A DNA stretch of 64,000 nucleotides from Protostelium mycophagum. Its lineage: Eukaryota; Evosea; Variosea; Protosteliida; Protosteliaceae. Below, one piece after another: positions 30,472 through 45,400 of this stretch (its first letter is position 1; the number at the start of each line of letters is the position of its first letter). The translations under genes and the position numbers were made by a program. The DNA is taken from the NCBI GenBank assembly GCA_002081555.1, contig MZNV01001269.1, positions 1 through 64,000 of the forward strand. Reading direction: 5' to 3'. The notes beneath the pieces were generated by a model that saw only the letters and a list, made by a program, of their open reading frames with translations, was not told the DNA's origin and searched no databases.

Positions 30472-33400
30472 GGGAGCTTCGAGCTCAACGACAATCGGAT
30501 CATACAAATCCGAGGTCGATCTCTCTCCATTTGCATTATCACAGACCTATTTAGACGATAAGACTTGGCTTGGAGTTAATGAGGAGAATTTGTTGAATCA
30601 ATCATTCACAAATGAGAAATACAGAATATTACATTCAGCAGGGAGAGCTGAAGAATTTGCCTTCTTTAGGTAAGTCATGCATTGGTAGTTATCTCTTTTA
30701 TTTTTTCCATACCGACTAAATCATCTCGAGAACGAGATATAATGATCTGATTGATGTTGAAAATAACTGTGAATCATTTTATAACGTCATTCAAAATACA
30801 TGTGCCATTTAAACATGAAAAATGATCACCTCCCAACCCTCCTCAAATCATCCAGAAAACCACGGCAAGATGAAAAAAGGCGGGAAATAGAACACCATGA
30901 AGCACAGAGACGATCACGAGAGTTGATCGGCATAGTCACAGGCTCCTCTGAAGAGAAGAGAAGGTGGCTCATACAGAGATTAGGTGCTGATGTGACGATG
31001 AATACCCTTCTTGGGAATATATATTACGAGGCAGTTCTACAGCCGAAGATATCAGTGCTGAAAAGAATTTATTTGGCTTTCAGTAGAGAGAAGGCCAGAG
31101 CGAAGGTGACGTCATCACATGATAGATATTTTCTCTTGATGACGTCATACATTTGCATTGTACATTTTTGGTGGCAATCTGATACAAAAAAATTGTACCA
31201 CAATTCTTCATCACAGCTGAGAAAACACCTTTTCAATTCATTTGCCACAAGATTTTTGCCTTCCAACCCTGAGAGTCTGTACGTCTAAATGGGTTGTGTT
31301 GTATCTTCACGTATCTTAACGTGTAAAAATCTCGTCAACTACCACATCACTTCACTTGTTAACATTCATCTGAAGAATTGTTAGCTGATGGCACATACCG
31401 AGCCCAGGGACAAAAACCATAATCAAATACCTGCCGTTCTAAGAATGACAGTCCGCCTCTTCCTATCTACACTGACCAACCACCGGGATTCTACAACGCT
31501 CTCCTCCTTCATATTAATACTACAAGAAGTGCCACTATTGTCCTTGCGTCATGAACCTGCGGATTGTCTGGACGCTTTCTTCGAATGGCTGTTGTCGGTG
31601 CTGCGACATTCTGACGGCGGAAAATTCCAGGAAAAAGAGACTAAGAGGACGGCGATGGAGGCGTTTATGAGGTTCGCATTGTGTACAGGTGAGTTGGTGA
31701 TTTTGTTATGCTATTTGAATTTTGTAAAAGTTATTTCTCGATATCTTCTGTATTGCAATACCAATTCATTCCTGCGAAAGTACTATTGAATATACTTCAC
31801 GTCAGTGGACACGGTTACTAACGCGAATTTTGTGATTTGTACGCAAAATACTCCATTTTAAGATGAGGTTTCCTGCGTTAATAAAAATTCAGGATCACTG
31901 CGGCATATTTTAACTGCGGCGGAAGTGGTATTAGCCCAATATTATGGCGGGAACGAGGGATGTGAAGGTGTGGAGGAAGATTGTACATACAGACTGGCCC
32001 ATCTACAACCGACCATCGATGAATTGGAAAAATGGCAGGTGGATTTACCCCTCGGCTCCCTCCTGGCAGACAGACTTTCTGGTGAAATTTCGTCGAAATT
32101 TCATCCGTCACAGATTTATCCGAATATTTCAATTCTCATTACGATGTTTTGGAGAAAGTTCACGTGAATTTCAGGTTCATGGAACGTTCTGTGGAACGAG
32201 GGAAAAGACAGTATACCACACCAACAAGACAATAACACGAATAATTCCACCATATGCACATCCACATCTTATCTATATTTACATGATCATTGTGGGATGG
32301 CGAGAATTGGATCAGGATTCATGTCTAATGTGAACCAACACGAGGATGAGGGTGTTAGTGAGGAGGACCAAGGTGAGTTGTAGATGTATTTATTTTTATT
32401 TTTTCATATCAATATTTATTTTTTCATATCAATATTTATTTTTAATATTTATATTCATATAGAAAATGTGTGCGATGCTTCGTATAAAATGATCTGATTG
32501 TACGATAGAAGGGTTCGTAAACACGATCCCGGGACGAGTTTACGCCCGCAATATGAGATGGAAACCCAACGAAAAAGGGTGGATCGCGTGCGTTCAGAAC
32601 AAATTATACTACAGATCACCGTCTATCGAACCGGCATCACTCGTCGTTTTCAATGCCCAAACACTAGAGGAAGAGGGCAGAGTATATCAGGTGAGCCCAC
32701 GGAGAATTGAATGAAATTTCATTGGATGCGGGAAAAATCTGAAAAGAAATTTGGGAATTCTCCGGAATTCTCCGGGATTCTCCGGGATTCCGTGAAATTC
32801 AAAAAGATTTATTTATTTCAAATTTTGAATTAAAACAATATTTATAATTTTGAAAAAAACGGAAAGAATTATCTGGAGAATTTCCAGAAAATTCGCTGAT
32901 ATTTCAGGACGGAGCGGGTACCATACCCACTGTCGACAATTCTTCGCACCCATTTGGCCCAGAAAAATCTCCTGGTGGTCCAGGGGTTACCTCCAACAGA
33001 TCTCCCATGTTTTCAGATGGTCGACATTTGTACATCATTGTGCAGGGGAGGTCACGGAAGTACGGGACAATAAGATATCATGTCGACATATATGATCCTA
33101 TAAATAGAATGGTACATATCAAGAAAGTGAGACTTGGATACAAAGAGTCAAGTGAGTGACATATTTCGGCGAGATTTCTCTTCGAAAATCTCAAAACAAC
33201 AAAGTCAAATACAATTTTAATTATTTATTATGGAAAACCCCAGAAATTAAATGAGTAGAAGAATTAAATTGCATGGAGATTGTTGACAAAAATATATCTG
33301 TGACTGATTATTTCCAAGAATATTCCGCCACCCCCGTACTCAATCCTGAGGCCCTGGAGCTGGGGTCTTTCTACACCAACGGGAGGTACCTCATCGTGAC

Positions 33401-36400
33401 CCTCCCTCCCCCCCTCCCATCGGATTACGCATTCGATTCCAAGACTTTTCTGTGTCGAAGTTTCTCCCTGGAGAACGGAAATCTCCTGGGAAATTTCCCA
33501 CTTGATGGAGGAACCGTTGGGACCGCTTCTTGTTATGACAGTTTCAACAACATCATCTGGAATTATTCCGATGGAGCATCGGAGTTTCGAAGTTTCTACA
33601 ACGAGGGTCTCGCCCCGAAATTTCGGTGGAATTCCCCGGAGAAAGGTCACGTGAGGAGGGAGTCACGTGACGATGGGGAGGGGATTGATGCGGCGGAGGC
33701 TGTGGTCGAAATTGTAAAGATAGTTGGGGGTCTCGCTTTGGAATCCATGCCATCTACATTTGAGAGTAAATTGGTGAAGAATATGGCGCATCAGGGGGGT
33801 GTTGTGGTGAAGGTGAGTTTTATTCGAATGAAACTATAAATTTCAACTTGAATTTATTTTTTGTGGAGGGGATAATAATATCAAAATTTTTTCTGAAAAG
33901 TAAATTTTACAATAATATATATAATCTCTGGAATATAAATACAAAATAAATTGACTAGGAACCTTTTTGTGTGGAGGTTACAGAGGAGACGTTCAGCTTG
34001 TTGCACAGCATATTGAACAGAACGATATCAGGACTCAGAGGGGCTCAAGGCAAACTTTCCGCAGAAACCGGCCGAAAGTTCACCGAAATTTCAATGGGGT
34101 GTCTTCACATCCTCAAGGTCTGAAATTCGTCTTAATTTTCCGTGAATTTTCCACAGATCAACTTATTTCGTCTGAGCGCATCTGGTTCTGGGAAGCATTC
34201 CCAGAACATGTATTCCTCCCTGGGAAAGATAAAAGAGATTCTATTACAGATCATTTATTACGACCACGAAATGATGGATCAGGAGTTTTCAATTGAAGAG
34301 AAATTTTCTGCCGGTCTGGCGCTGGCACAGCTGCAGGTATGTGTTGAAATATAATTGGATAGATTTATAGAGGACGGGAGTGTGACATCTAGTTGGTGTC
34401 TGTGACTCTGCTTATAATGTAGTGGGTGATGCTCTACCCGTAAACAGAATGAATACAATGAATATATGTCTTTGAACGCATTGTAGATGAGATTATTTGC
34501 GGCTTTGCCGCAACTAAACAGCTTCAGAGAATCTTTGGCTTCACAATGGAGGTTCTACACGCGAAAACCTATTATGCAACCAAAGAAACACCACATGCGG
34601 ATGAATACATCTGACTCGTTGTAGAGCGAGAGCTGCGCAGCTTTAACTGTGGGTATAAACGGATTCTACCCACATCCACAGCAGAGGACAGAGCTTGTTC
34701 TCGAATTATTCAACCAGACTCAACAGGGCCCAGGTCAGAATCTTTTTCTCTGAATTTATGACGATCTACAATGATGAGTATTGATGACGTCACAGGTCTC
34801 AAAAAACTGCTGAACTCGCTGTTGAATTTGTTCAGCAGTTTGCCCAACGCTTCCCACCTCGTTTTACCTCCGGAAGACATGTCAAATAAGGTGAGAAATT
34901 TCACGGAAATTTTATCCTCTCTGCAGAGATTTACGTGTTTTCAGGATCTACAACGAGACGCATTTGAGGCGAATTTCATACCTATAATACAACATTTAGC
35001 TTCAGAGGCGTTATCCAATAATTCTGGAGTGGGGGGAATCCCATCGCATTTTGGAGGAAATTTCGGATACTCATCACCATCTGTAAGGTTATTGATGGCT
35101 GTACAGAGAGACTTACTCATGCGCACCGCATCCCATTTTAGCATGGCTAAAAATAACCCCAAGGTGAGTTTTCCACAAATTTTCAGCGAGTTTTCCACGG
35201 ATTATCTGACCGAGATCTCGATTTTTTCATTCGTTGTAGAATGACGTTTGAAATTCCATGAACAGTCACGTGACATCACTCAGAATTTGGCGCCAAATGA
35301 AAAGAGCCACACCCTCAGGGCCCTCTCCCTATACTGCAAGTTAATCTTCGACCAATCACTCCTCATCCTCCACGAAGTCCTTCTACAACGAGACTTGATA
35401 CACGTCATCCTCGAGGACTCATCTACAACGGTGATGGGTGTACTAGTCCCCAGCTTGATCACGTCACTCTTTTTGTTCCAGAGTATTTGGATGGCAAAGG
35501 AACTGTTGCCTTTCGTGGTGAGAATGGTCAAGAGGCTCGATAAGATCAATAGGAGGATGTTTGGTCACGTGACCAAGTCGCTGGACAGTCTGGAGGCGAG
35601 TTGTAGATGTGATTGTAGAATCGGAATATTCGGAAATCACGGAGATTTATTTTGAAAGTTGGAAGAATTTTCTGAGAATTTTCTAGGACCGATCTGAATT
35701 CAAAGAGAGCCCAGGGAGAGTTGTAGAGAGCCAACACCCCTATCAAAATAATTATTTGAGAAAGGAAATCACTATCCCTGGAGCGGTATTTTTATCTCTA
35801 CTTTTCGACGACAAATGCTCCACGAGGTGATTTTCACATCACAAATTCGTATCAAAAACCAGATCACTTTGTTGGTCAGATTCCATCCCACGGTAATTCC
35901 CGCGTTAACAACCGCGTTCTTAACGCAATTAGCTTCATTTTATTATTTTCATCATAAAAAGAAATGAATTAATGTGATCCAGAAATGAGGACAAGATCAC
36001 ATTGTACAGAGACACCGAATGTACATTACAAATAGGAGAGAGATTGTCAGGTATGATATCATCACCCATTCTTATGACGTCATACATTGTGGAAGATGTC
36101 GATCTACAACGAGACCATTTCTCATGGAAGAAGGTGATCCATCAAAATGGCCGAAAGGGCGTATACTTGTCCCTGGAGATACCGTCGTCATCCGCTTCGA
36201 CCCTGGAAATTTCACTGAAAACTCCGACACCCCCTGGGGGTTTCATTGCCTTGTGACTGGTAACCTTCCAAATTGGGAGAGGGAGAAGCTTCCCTGGTCT
36301 TTTCATCTTGAAAAGAGTTTGTGCTGTTTGGCGGGAATGTACGGATCACTCCTCGTAGCGGGGGGCGAGGAGGGAGAAGGCGGCGGAAAGTGTACACTTT

Positions 36401-39400
36401 TTGGCGGGAAACTACTCGATGCAGGGGGTGTCCCTGAGTACAAAGTCCAAGAGGTGAAATTTCGAGGAGATTTAAAAATCGTGGATGACGTGTACAGATC
36501 TTATTGAAAGAAATTTCTGAGAAAGATATACTGGAATTTTCGTGGGAAGATCTCGGAATGGATTACAGAAATCTCAGCCCAGAAACAGACGAATACGGTG
36601 ATTTCCCGCCATTTTCAAAATTCAAATAATGACCGTTACAGACTTGAAGACGGAGCAGTTTTCAGAAGACGATCCAGCTTCCCCACTCAATTTCTGTCTT
36701 TCTATGGCTGAAAATTCACAGAATTCTCCAGGAAATCTCTTGACTACGTTCATGGAACAGCATAACCATAGAAACGGCCCGACTGTTGTACATATTGAGG
36801 AGGCGTTTAGATGTGTTGTCGCCGCATTGCTCTATCACACAGGACATGCACACGATGCCATGGAAATTTCACAGAAATTAATCAGACGTAAGTTTCATTC
36901 CAATAAAATCTCGTTCAAACATGTGATGACGTCATCATAACGTTTCTTTTACAACCATAATTCTGGACTATTTTACTGAACCGTTGTAGATGAGGCCCTC
37001 CCCCCAGACCGTTTCAATCGGATAAAACACATCTGGCAGAAGGCATCAAGGGTGAGGCAAGGGATTATGCAGCAGCACCAAGAACTTAAGCTGGATTCCG
37101 CAATACAAGAAGAGATAGATATGGCCACACAGAGGAGGACCTCCTCGAATGTTGATGTCAAAGACGACAGAGACCTGTCGTACAGGTGTGTAAAGCGCCG
37201 GAAACGCGTTAGCTTATCGCAAATTTACGTTAAGGGCTCCAGTTTGTGAAATTAATTATTCCTTAACCCTAAAACCTTACAATATATTCAGATTTCTGCT
37301 CGAGAAGAATTATTCTGCCATCTGTTATTTCAAAAAATTATAATATTATTTATTCCACTTTCTACAACGATGTAGATTCTTAAAATTTCCAGGAAAATCG
37401 CGGGAGCTGTCAAAGAGAAGGCCATCTTCCTGCTACACCTCCAAATCTTCCGAAATCCACTCGAATTTTCCTCCGAAGAATCCGTGGTCCACTCCGTATT
37501 ATCTTTCGTACTATCTCCCCTCCCTCTACAACTGGAAAAAAAAATGGTTTGCGCCAGAAGATCCGCTGCCATGGCGAGGATTGCAGGGCTACAAGCGTTC
37601 AAAGTGGTGTTGAAATCGGTCAAGTATCCAAATATGAGACATGAGGTGAGATATCTCTTTTGTAATTGTCATAACTTTTTTATGACGTTTTGGTACGATA
37701 GTTTTGGATTTTTGACTAAAGTATTCGTGATTTATTATTAAATGTAAAAACCTGACTCGTTGTAGATGCTATCGCACCTGGGTCCGGCCCTCCGGAAAAT
37801 TTCTCAGGAAAAATCAACACACCACTACCTTGACAACCTCGAGGTGAATTTTCACATAATCTACAACTCAAACTGACCCCTCACAGGGTGCAGGGACCAT
37901 GCCCCTCCGTGCTTGTACAATCGTGTTCCGGGAACTGATGACAGATATTACGAATATTCTCCAAGAGTTTGAGGAGCCGTCACTGTCACTCGCCGCATTG
38001 GACTGTTGGATTCTGGAATTCAGAAAAGAAGATTATGAATTCTTGGAAAAAGTGAACATACTGCCGATTTTGTCGGATTTGGCAAGGGGAGGAAGTGATA
38101 AGCAGGAGGTGAGGATCTACAACGTTGTAAAATCACTCTTTATATTTTGATACCATTGCGATGTGACATGATAGTCTCATTCAATTGAGATGTTCCAGGA
38201 ACTACCAGACTTGACCCAATGGAGCAGAATCTCCAAGTCTGCAGGAGTTTTATTCAAATACCTCGGTGCTACCATCATGACAGAGAAAGATGAGGTCAAC
38301 TACAACGAGACAAAAATCGGCTCACTACAATCCGTCTTTTTGAGATTGATGACACGTCAGTACGATGACGTATTTGACAGGCAGGAGGCGGAGGGAATTT
38401 TCTTGGAAGAGGAAACATCTCCCAGGGGAATGTACAGAAACACAAATCCCTCCCTGGTTCAACTGACAGATGTCTTCGGTAGGTTTTCTACGAAATTTCC
38501 TTGTTCCATCTACAATGCAATCCTTTTTCCTGAAAATTCACCCAAATTTCCATGAACATACTCTATTCTTCCACGAATATTCACGGAAATTTCCAGGAAA
38601 AGAGACGATCTCCGCAGAAGTGAGGGAGAAGATGTACATCCAATTCTTGATGTCCAGAATGACTGAGCTACAATGGTTCGATAATATAAGTTACCTGTAC
38701 ATGCTGGGGGGCTCTCCACACGTGCGGTGGGAGCTGTCAAGGCCAAGGTTCTTGAGGCTATTTTTATCACTCTTGCAGATAGGACACAGCAGACTACAAC
38801 TCTTGATTTTGAGATTATTGAGGTATTTATTTCAGAAATCAAATTATTAAATAATTCATTCCTCATTTTCATCCTTGAAATTTCAAAAAAATTTCCAAAT
38901 ATAAAAAACAAAAAAATATCTTTTAATTAAAGAAATTGAAATAATATCCAACAATTCCCCTCAAAATAATTTCAAAAAGATTAATCCTTTAAATCATTTA
39001 AATAAAACAGGCGGGTTCTGCCATGCCAAGAGCCAGACAAACTGGGACAGAGTAAAGAGGGAAGGAATATGATATTCATATTACTAGAGTTATTAGGGAC
39101 GATATCTCATCTCATCAGAGAGTATGACTTTATCACACAAGAGGTAATTTTGCGATTCTTTGGAATTTTTTAAAATTTTTTTGGGAATTTTTTGGAGCTT
39201 TTTGAAATTTTTTGTGATTCTTCAGGATTTTTTGTGATTTTTTTCTGCAGATTGATTTTCACGACAGTATTCTCGGAAATAATAAAATATGATTTTTATA
39301 ATTTATATTGAGGCAGTTAAATTCCATCTACAACAAGAATTTCAGAAAAATTATACATTATCAGACAAAAGAAAAATTGAAAAAGTCATCAGAAAAAGTC

Positions 39401-42400
39401 AGATTTTCTCTCTCTACAACGTTGTAGATGATGATAACTCATCAGATTTCAGATCCCCGTAGTGAGATCGTTCATCAGATGCCATCACGGATCTACACCA
39501 ATACCAGACAACCGCTTCAAGTCGACTCATCCCTTTGCGACCTGCCAAGAGATTTCAAAAATCCCCACAGGGTGGGAGAGACCCTCATCTACAATCGTCA
39601 CGCTGTCATCGGATTTACGTACGGCCAATTTTGCAGCGTGAGTGTAATTATTCATGTCAAGAATGTCAGAGAAAATTTCTGCAAGAACTCTTTATACCAG
39701 TGATAAGATATCATGAAATTTGTCACGAAATTTCACTGAAATTTCGCAGTGCCGGAAAATTAACGACGGAGAATTTGAGATCGGATCATTTCATTCCGGA
39801 AAATACCCGAATTTTCTATTTCGAAGTTCGTGTCGAAGAATTCTCGGAAAATTCCCTATTATCGGTCGGATTGTCCTCGGAGGCGAATTCCAAGAATATT
39901 CTGGGGAATTTCTGCAATTCATATGGTTACCATAGTGATGGTACTAAAAATATCAATCGCACAGAAGGTAGTTGTAGATTCACGGATTTTAATATTCCAC
40001 AAATTACAGATATCAACACTCCACATATTTCTACAAGTCTAATCTATTTTTAGGTACAAAAGGGGAACCGTTTGGGGTCAAGTTTGGGAAGAATGACGTC
40101 ATCGGCTGTGGGTTGCACGTGGGAAGGGGTGTCTTATTTTACACCAGAAACGGAGAATACATCGGTGTCGCCAGCAAGAATGTTCGCGGAAAATTCTTCC
40201 CCGCTGTGGGAATCGAGTCCAACGGTGACGTCATCATACAAGTACGTAAAAGAAATTTACGCGAGTTTCCGACGAGATTTCAGGTGAATTTCGGTCAGAT
40301 GCCGTTTCTGTTCGATCTCAGCCACGCTCCATACTCTTCTTCTGACGCCGAAGATTCGGAACACACAAAGTCCGGGAGAATCGCCGTCTCCTTTGCGGCA
40401 GAGACGGTCAACCTCCTCAGGAGCCTACTTTTCTCGGAAAAGTGGAGGGATTACGTCTTGAACATTGTCGACAACATCGTGTCGACAGCACCCCAGTTCA
40501 TCAAGACACTCACCTCACCCATACCTCAACCAATGGTCACGTGAGATGATCCGTAGATTTCCCGGAAATTTCGCTGAAATTTCGCAGGCCGAAACCGACG
40601 ACGATGGTTCCACCATCTGGTGTGAATTACGGACATCTTTGTTCCTTGTTAGCTGTATTAGATCTATTAGGGGGTCATTATGATGGTCTCAGGGTCGGCT
40701 CGAGGGTCGAGGTATGACGTCATGATTTATGATGTGATATCTTAAATGCATATATGACTATTTAAATGCGAAAAAAATATTAAATTTAGGATCGATGATG
40801 TCACTGTGAATGTATCGTTGTGATATCACATTGAGATATCTTGTACAGATTTCCCAGAACATACAAGAGGAGACGAAATGTGGTGTAGTTACGGATTACA
40901 CCCCCGGTCATAGAACGGCCGTGGTCGTTGTAGATGGTCAAAACTCAGAACCTTCCATTGTAGATCTGGCATCCCTGAGGGTCATACCTGATGTACGTAA
41001 TATGACGACATTGTTTGAGTCATCTTATTTGTGAATTAAATTTTGACTCGTTGTAGATATCGTTGAATTACTCTGATTTAGGATCACCTCTGCAAATGGT
41101 CTCCAGCCTTGTCGCATTCTTGTCCCCATCTCCCCCTCCAGATTCTATTTTTAGGAGCACGTTGGCCGTCTACAACCAGATGAGGTCTAAAGCGATCAAG
41201 ATATTGGCGATATGGATGCAGGACCAATCCATTGTCTCACATTTCTTGGAAAATGGTGACAAAAATTTAAATAATATGAGTTAAAATCAATTATTTTTAA
41301 TTAAAAAAACATTTTAAAATCTTATCACAAATATTTTAATTTAACCATAATTAAATGTTTCATTGTAGAAATAATATCACGAAAAAATAAAATAAAAATA
41401 AAAATATTGAGGAGATGTTGACGAGTTGTAGATCTACTGTCCAGATTGAGCCAATTAGGATTAGAACCCATCAGTGCGGAATTCTCCGATATCACAGAGG
41501 TGACCTTCCCGCCAGATTTTCCCGCCAAAACTCACCATTGTAGATCGAGAAGCGTATCGTCCTGCTGAAAGAGAGGCACTTTGAAGTGGGCGCAGCCGTG
41601 GTCCGTGGTGACGTCATCGAGGGGGTTGCGGAGGGGGAGAGGCGTAGTAAGGCGAGGATCATACTGGGTCAGGCGATACGTAAGGTGCCCGACGCTACAA
41701 CGAGGAAATACCACTTGTTAAGGTGGAAATTGGGGGAGGCTGCACAGTGAGTTTTTATATAATTATTGGTATAAAATTAATCATGTCACGTTGTAGTTGC
41801 TCCGTGTGATTTTATTTTCAATTCCAATATAATCTTTCTTTGGTTGAATTTTGGGGCGTTGTAGAGGCCAAATTGCAAGATAAAATATTTCTGAAATTAA
41901 TTATTCACGGATTACAGCGATGTAGATGAGAGCGAGGAACAAGACATCTACACCCCGACAGTGGATGACGAAGATGACAAATCTACGAAAGAGACCAAGG
42001 AATCCAAGGAAAATTCCGGGAAACCTCCACAATCCTTCCGTGTCGGAAACCAAGTGACCGTGACCAAGAAATTTCTCGGAAAATTCGCATCGAATTGGGT
42101 GTCGCAAATGGATGAAACGATCGGAAGGGCGGGAATTATAAGGGGGTTAGACCCTCCTGCGCGACAGGTGAAATTTCAAAGAAATTTCAAAATTATCAAG
42201 TTAAAATTTCGCAAAGATGCAAAAAACTAAAAAAATACTAATTTAATTTCCCTTTTATCGATGAGTTTTCTCGGGATAGGATTGATGACGTGTCACAGGT
42301 TTACGTCAGCTTTTACGATTGGAAGTACGGCGTCCACGAGTGTTGGTGGTACCATCACTCCTCACTACAACCCGCCGATCGCTCATCAAAGGATACATAC

Positions 42401-45400
42401 CATCAGGTGAGGCTATTTTTAGCTCACCAACATTTTTTTACGAGATTTTATTGTATCGGCAGAGAAAATAAAAACATGCAGATTGTAGATGCACAACAAG
42501 AAGATTTATACGAGATCTCTGCGAGGATCTACAACGAGGCACTGGTGCTTTATGCACGTCAGGCCATATCCATATTATTATCCACAACTCCCAGTAATCT
42601 CATCTCCATCTCTTCTCTGGGTGGCCCACAGAACCTGGGTAATTTTCCTCGAAATTTCCAATCTTTTTGATATTTCAAATTGAATTTTTCTTCAAAAAAT
42701 AAATAATATTGTAAAATAAGTTTCTAAAATAAATGATATTGTAAAAAAATGCATTGAAGTATCCACAGTGAATCTGATCAAGTTGACTGTGATCGACATA
42801 AGATCTCCCATAATCGCGGATAAACTCGTCATTTTGGCGGGAAAAACTCGTCCAGAGATCAGGAGACAGCTGTCAAAATTGACCACCATCATAAGGCAAG
42901 AGGCAGTTTCCGCATTGCTTTCCAGGAACACGGCACAGAAGGATGTCACCGCACCCACAAAGCAGAGTCAGGTGAGGGAATTGTAGATGTCCAAATCACC
43001 CCGATTTTATTTCAATTTTTTATCATTTATGTCGACAACAGCGATTAGTACACTATCAAAATAAATTAAATCCGTTGTTCAAACAAAATTAAAACGTACA
43101 GGGTTCGCAAATGAAGGGTTACCTCGCATTACAAGAGAAACTGTTTATATCTAGAGGCTGGAAGCAGCAGTGGTTCGTCATTCACGACCACTATCTCTCT
43201 TATTACAAGAATTCTCAAGCCACTGCTCCATTGGGAATGGTAGATCTCCACGATCTGATCCAATTCGATCTGTCAGATGTGAGCAGATCTCAACTATTCT
43301 TTGATATTTTGGAAAATAGTACATCACTTTTCACCAAAATCAATTCTCCATCTGACATCACATGTCAGATCTATACATCATGTCAAAACTGACACATTTA
43401 TGACAGGTCGATCTGCCCAAAACCAAGATGAAAAATGGATTTTATTTCCAACTGACAACAGCGAGAAGAACATTTATTTTCAGGGCTCAGACAGAAGAGG
43501 AGAGAGATGGCTGGATCAACGCGATCCACTACGCACGAATCGCACTGGTACGTCTGTTTTTCCCGCCAAAATCTGACGTAGATAGAGCGCATCTACAATC
43601 GCATCTACACCTGCCAACACCCCGCAAATCAAGGGGGTGAGAGACATTGACAAACCGTTGGCTTGGACTTTGAAGAAAGAATGCGTCAAGTGCCTTTTAG
43701 ACAGTATAGAGAATGACCCCGACCACGGCGCTTCCATTGTAGAGGAGACGAATCGACCTTATCTACAACTAGACACCAAGAGGATCGTCTGTGTTCCGGG
43801 TATGATTTTTTATTATTTTTCAAAGGAATCCATCTTGTGAATGCTCGTATCTTAAGAGTTGAAATTGTTTCTGCCGAAGGCACTCAGTGCCTCCTATGGA
43901 TTCAAGAAGTTTGGAAATGTTGGAAATTATTTTATTCATAGATCAAATGATTTCCGTTCGAGTGCTAGTATACTATGGCTTCTATTCTTAAGACATGGAT
44001 TCGCGCAACTATTGAACGGTTTAATAACTATTGAAAATCTGTCTGCCTTCACTGTGATTTTAAAATGTTAAGACTTTCCGCATATTTTTATATAAAACTC
44101 TACTCTAAAATTGTATCAAGTGCTTATAGACATAAATATGTGTGCATCTATGTACTTATATAAGAGTGGAATATTGAAGAGGTGTAGGTGCCAGCAGATT
44201 GATGGTCACCTTCGAGCGAGACAGCGAACTACAACTCTCAGACGTATTACGTTTCTACAAAGATGCACAGTGTACAGAATATATTTCCAGGTATTGTGAA
44301 ATCTGGTGAAATTTCATTGAGATCTGGCAGTTTTTACGGCAGGGGTCCGAGTGGATTCCCACCCGTTGTAGTCGAGGGTGACAGGTTTTGGTCAAACCTT
44401 AAATGCTCAGGTCAAACCATGAATCAACCAGCACAAAGTAATGTGACGGTCACCATGGCTACAGCAGGCACGACAAACAACCCGCCACAGCAGCAAAATA
44501 CGGTCAGTTCGATTTTCCACAGTTGTAGAATGTCAAACTCAGACATGTCAGGCCACGCCACAGAACAACTCCTCTGGAAATTCTATAAATAGCAACACCC
44601 CAACCCACAACAAGAGGGGGTACCGATTTTACGTAAAAGCACTCTCTACAACGAACACGGACGACCACGCACAGAAGGAAAATAGTTTTGAGTTTGGAAT
44701 AGCATTGGCGGATTGGATGCTAAATTTAGTTCCTGTCTGGGTCAAAGACTTTTACGCTCAGGTAATGGCGCGTTGTAGATCTTCATTTTATTTTGTATTT
44801 TTAGAAAATAATTATTAAAATAAATTATCACAAAAATCGAGTTTGAAAGATTGAACAGGATGTCTACAACGCCCTCATCGCTCACGTAAACGGAGACTTT
44901 CACCCCGTGTCGACACACAGGAGGATTAAAGTCTTCGGATGCTTGATGAGGCTTCTGCGAAGATTCCGAGAATTTTCCGACGAAGCCCCTCCTGATGTGA
45001 ACAAATTGAAACATCTCAGGAATGAGATGCTGGATCTGTACTCCAAGGAGAGTGGTGACGTGGTACACTCTATGTATCTACAAAGGTAAGAATCTTCGGA
45101 TCATTTTCCCCGAATATTCACAGATTTTTCTCGAGAAAGTCCTTGAAATCTGACGGAAAAATTTTGATTAGTTGTTGACTAGTTGTAGATTGGTGGAATT
45201 AATGCTACAAGTGGAAGTGCTGATGGAGCAACAACACAAGCATAGCACGATGACGTCATCAGGCTCCATAACCACGTCATCACCCACACTCTCCAGGGAC
45301 GACAAGAGGGACGTCAAGTCAGAAGAAAACGAAGGTATATTGAGCCGAGTAGACAGCAAAGACAGGTTCGAAATTTCAGTGAAAATTCGAAGAAGTTTCA

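Noticed and set aside
43108-43620. PH domain as an independent gene
   Set aside because: The exons on both sides join in phase and the surrounding ligase sequence continues without stop, promoter or polyadenylation signal.
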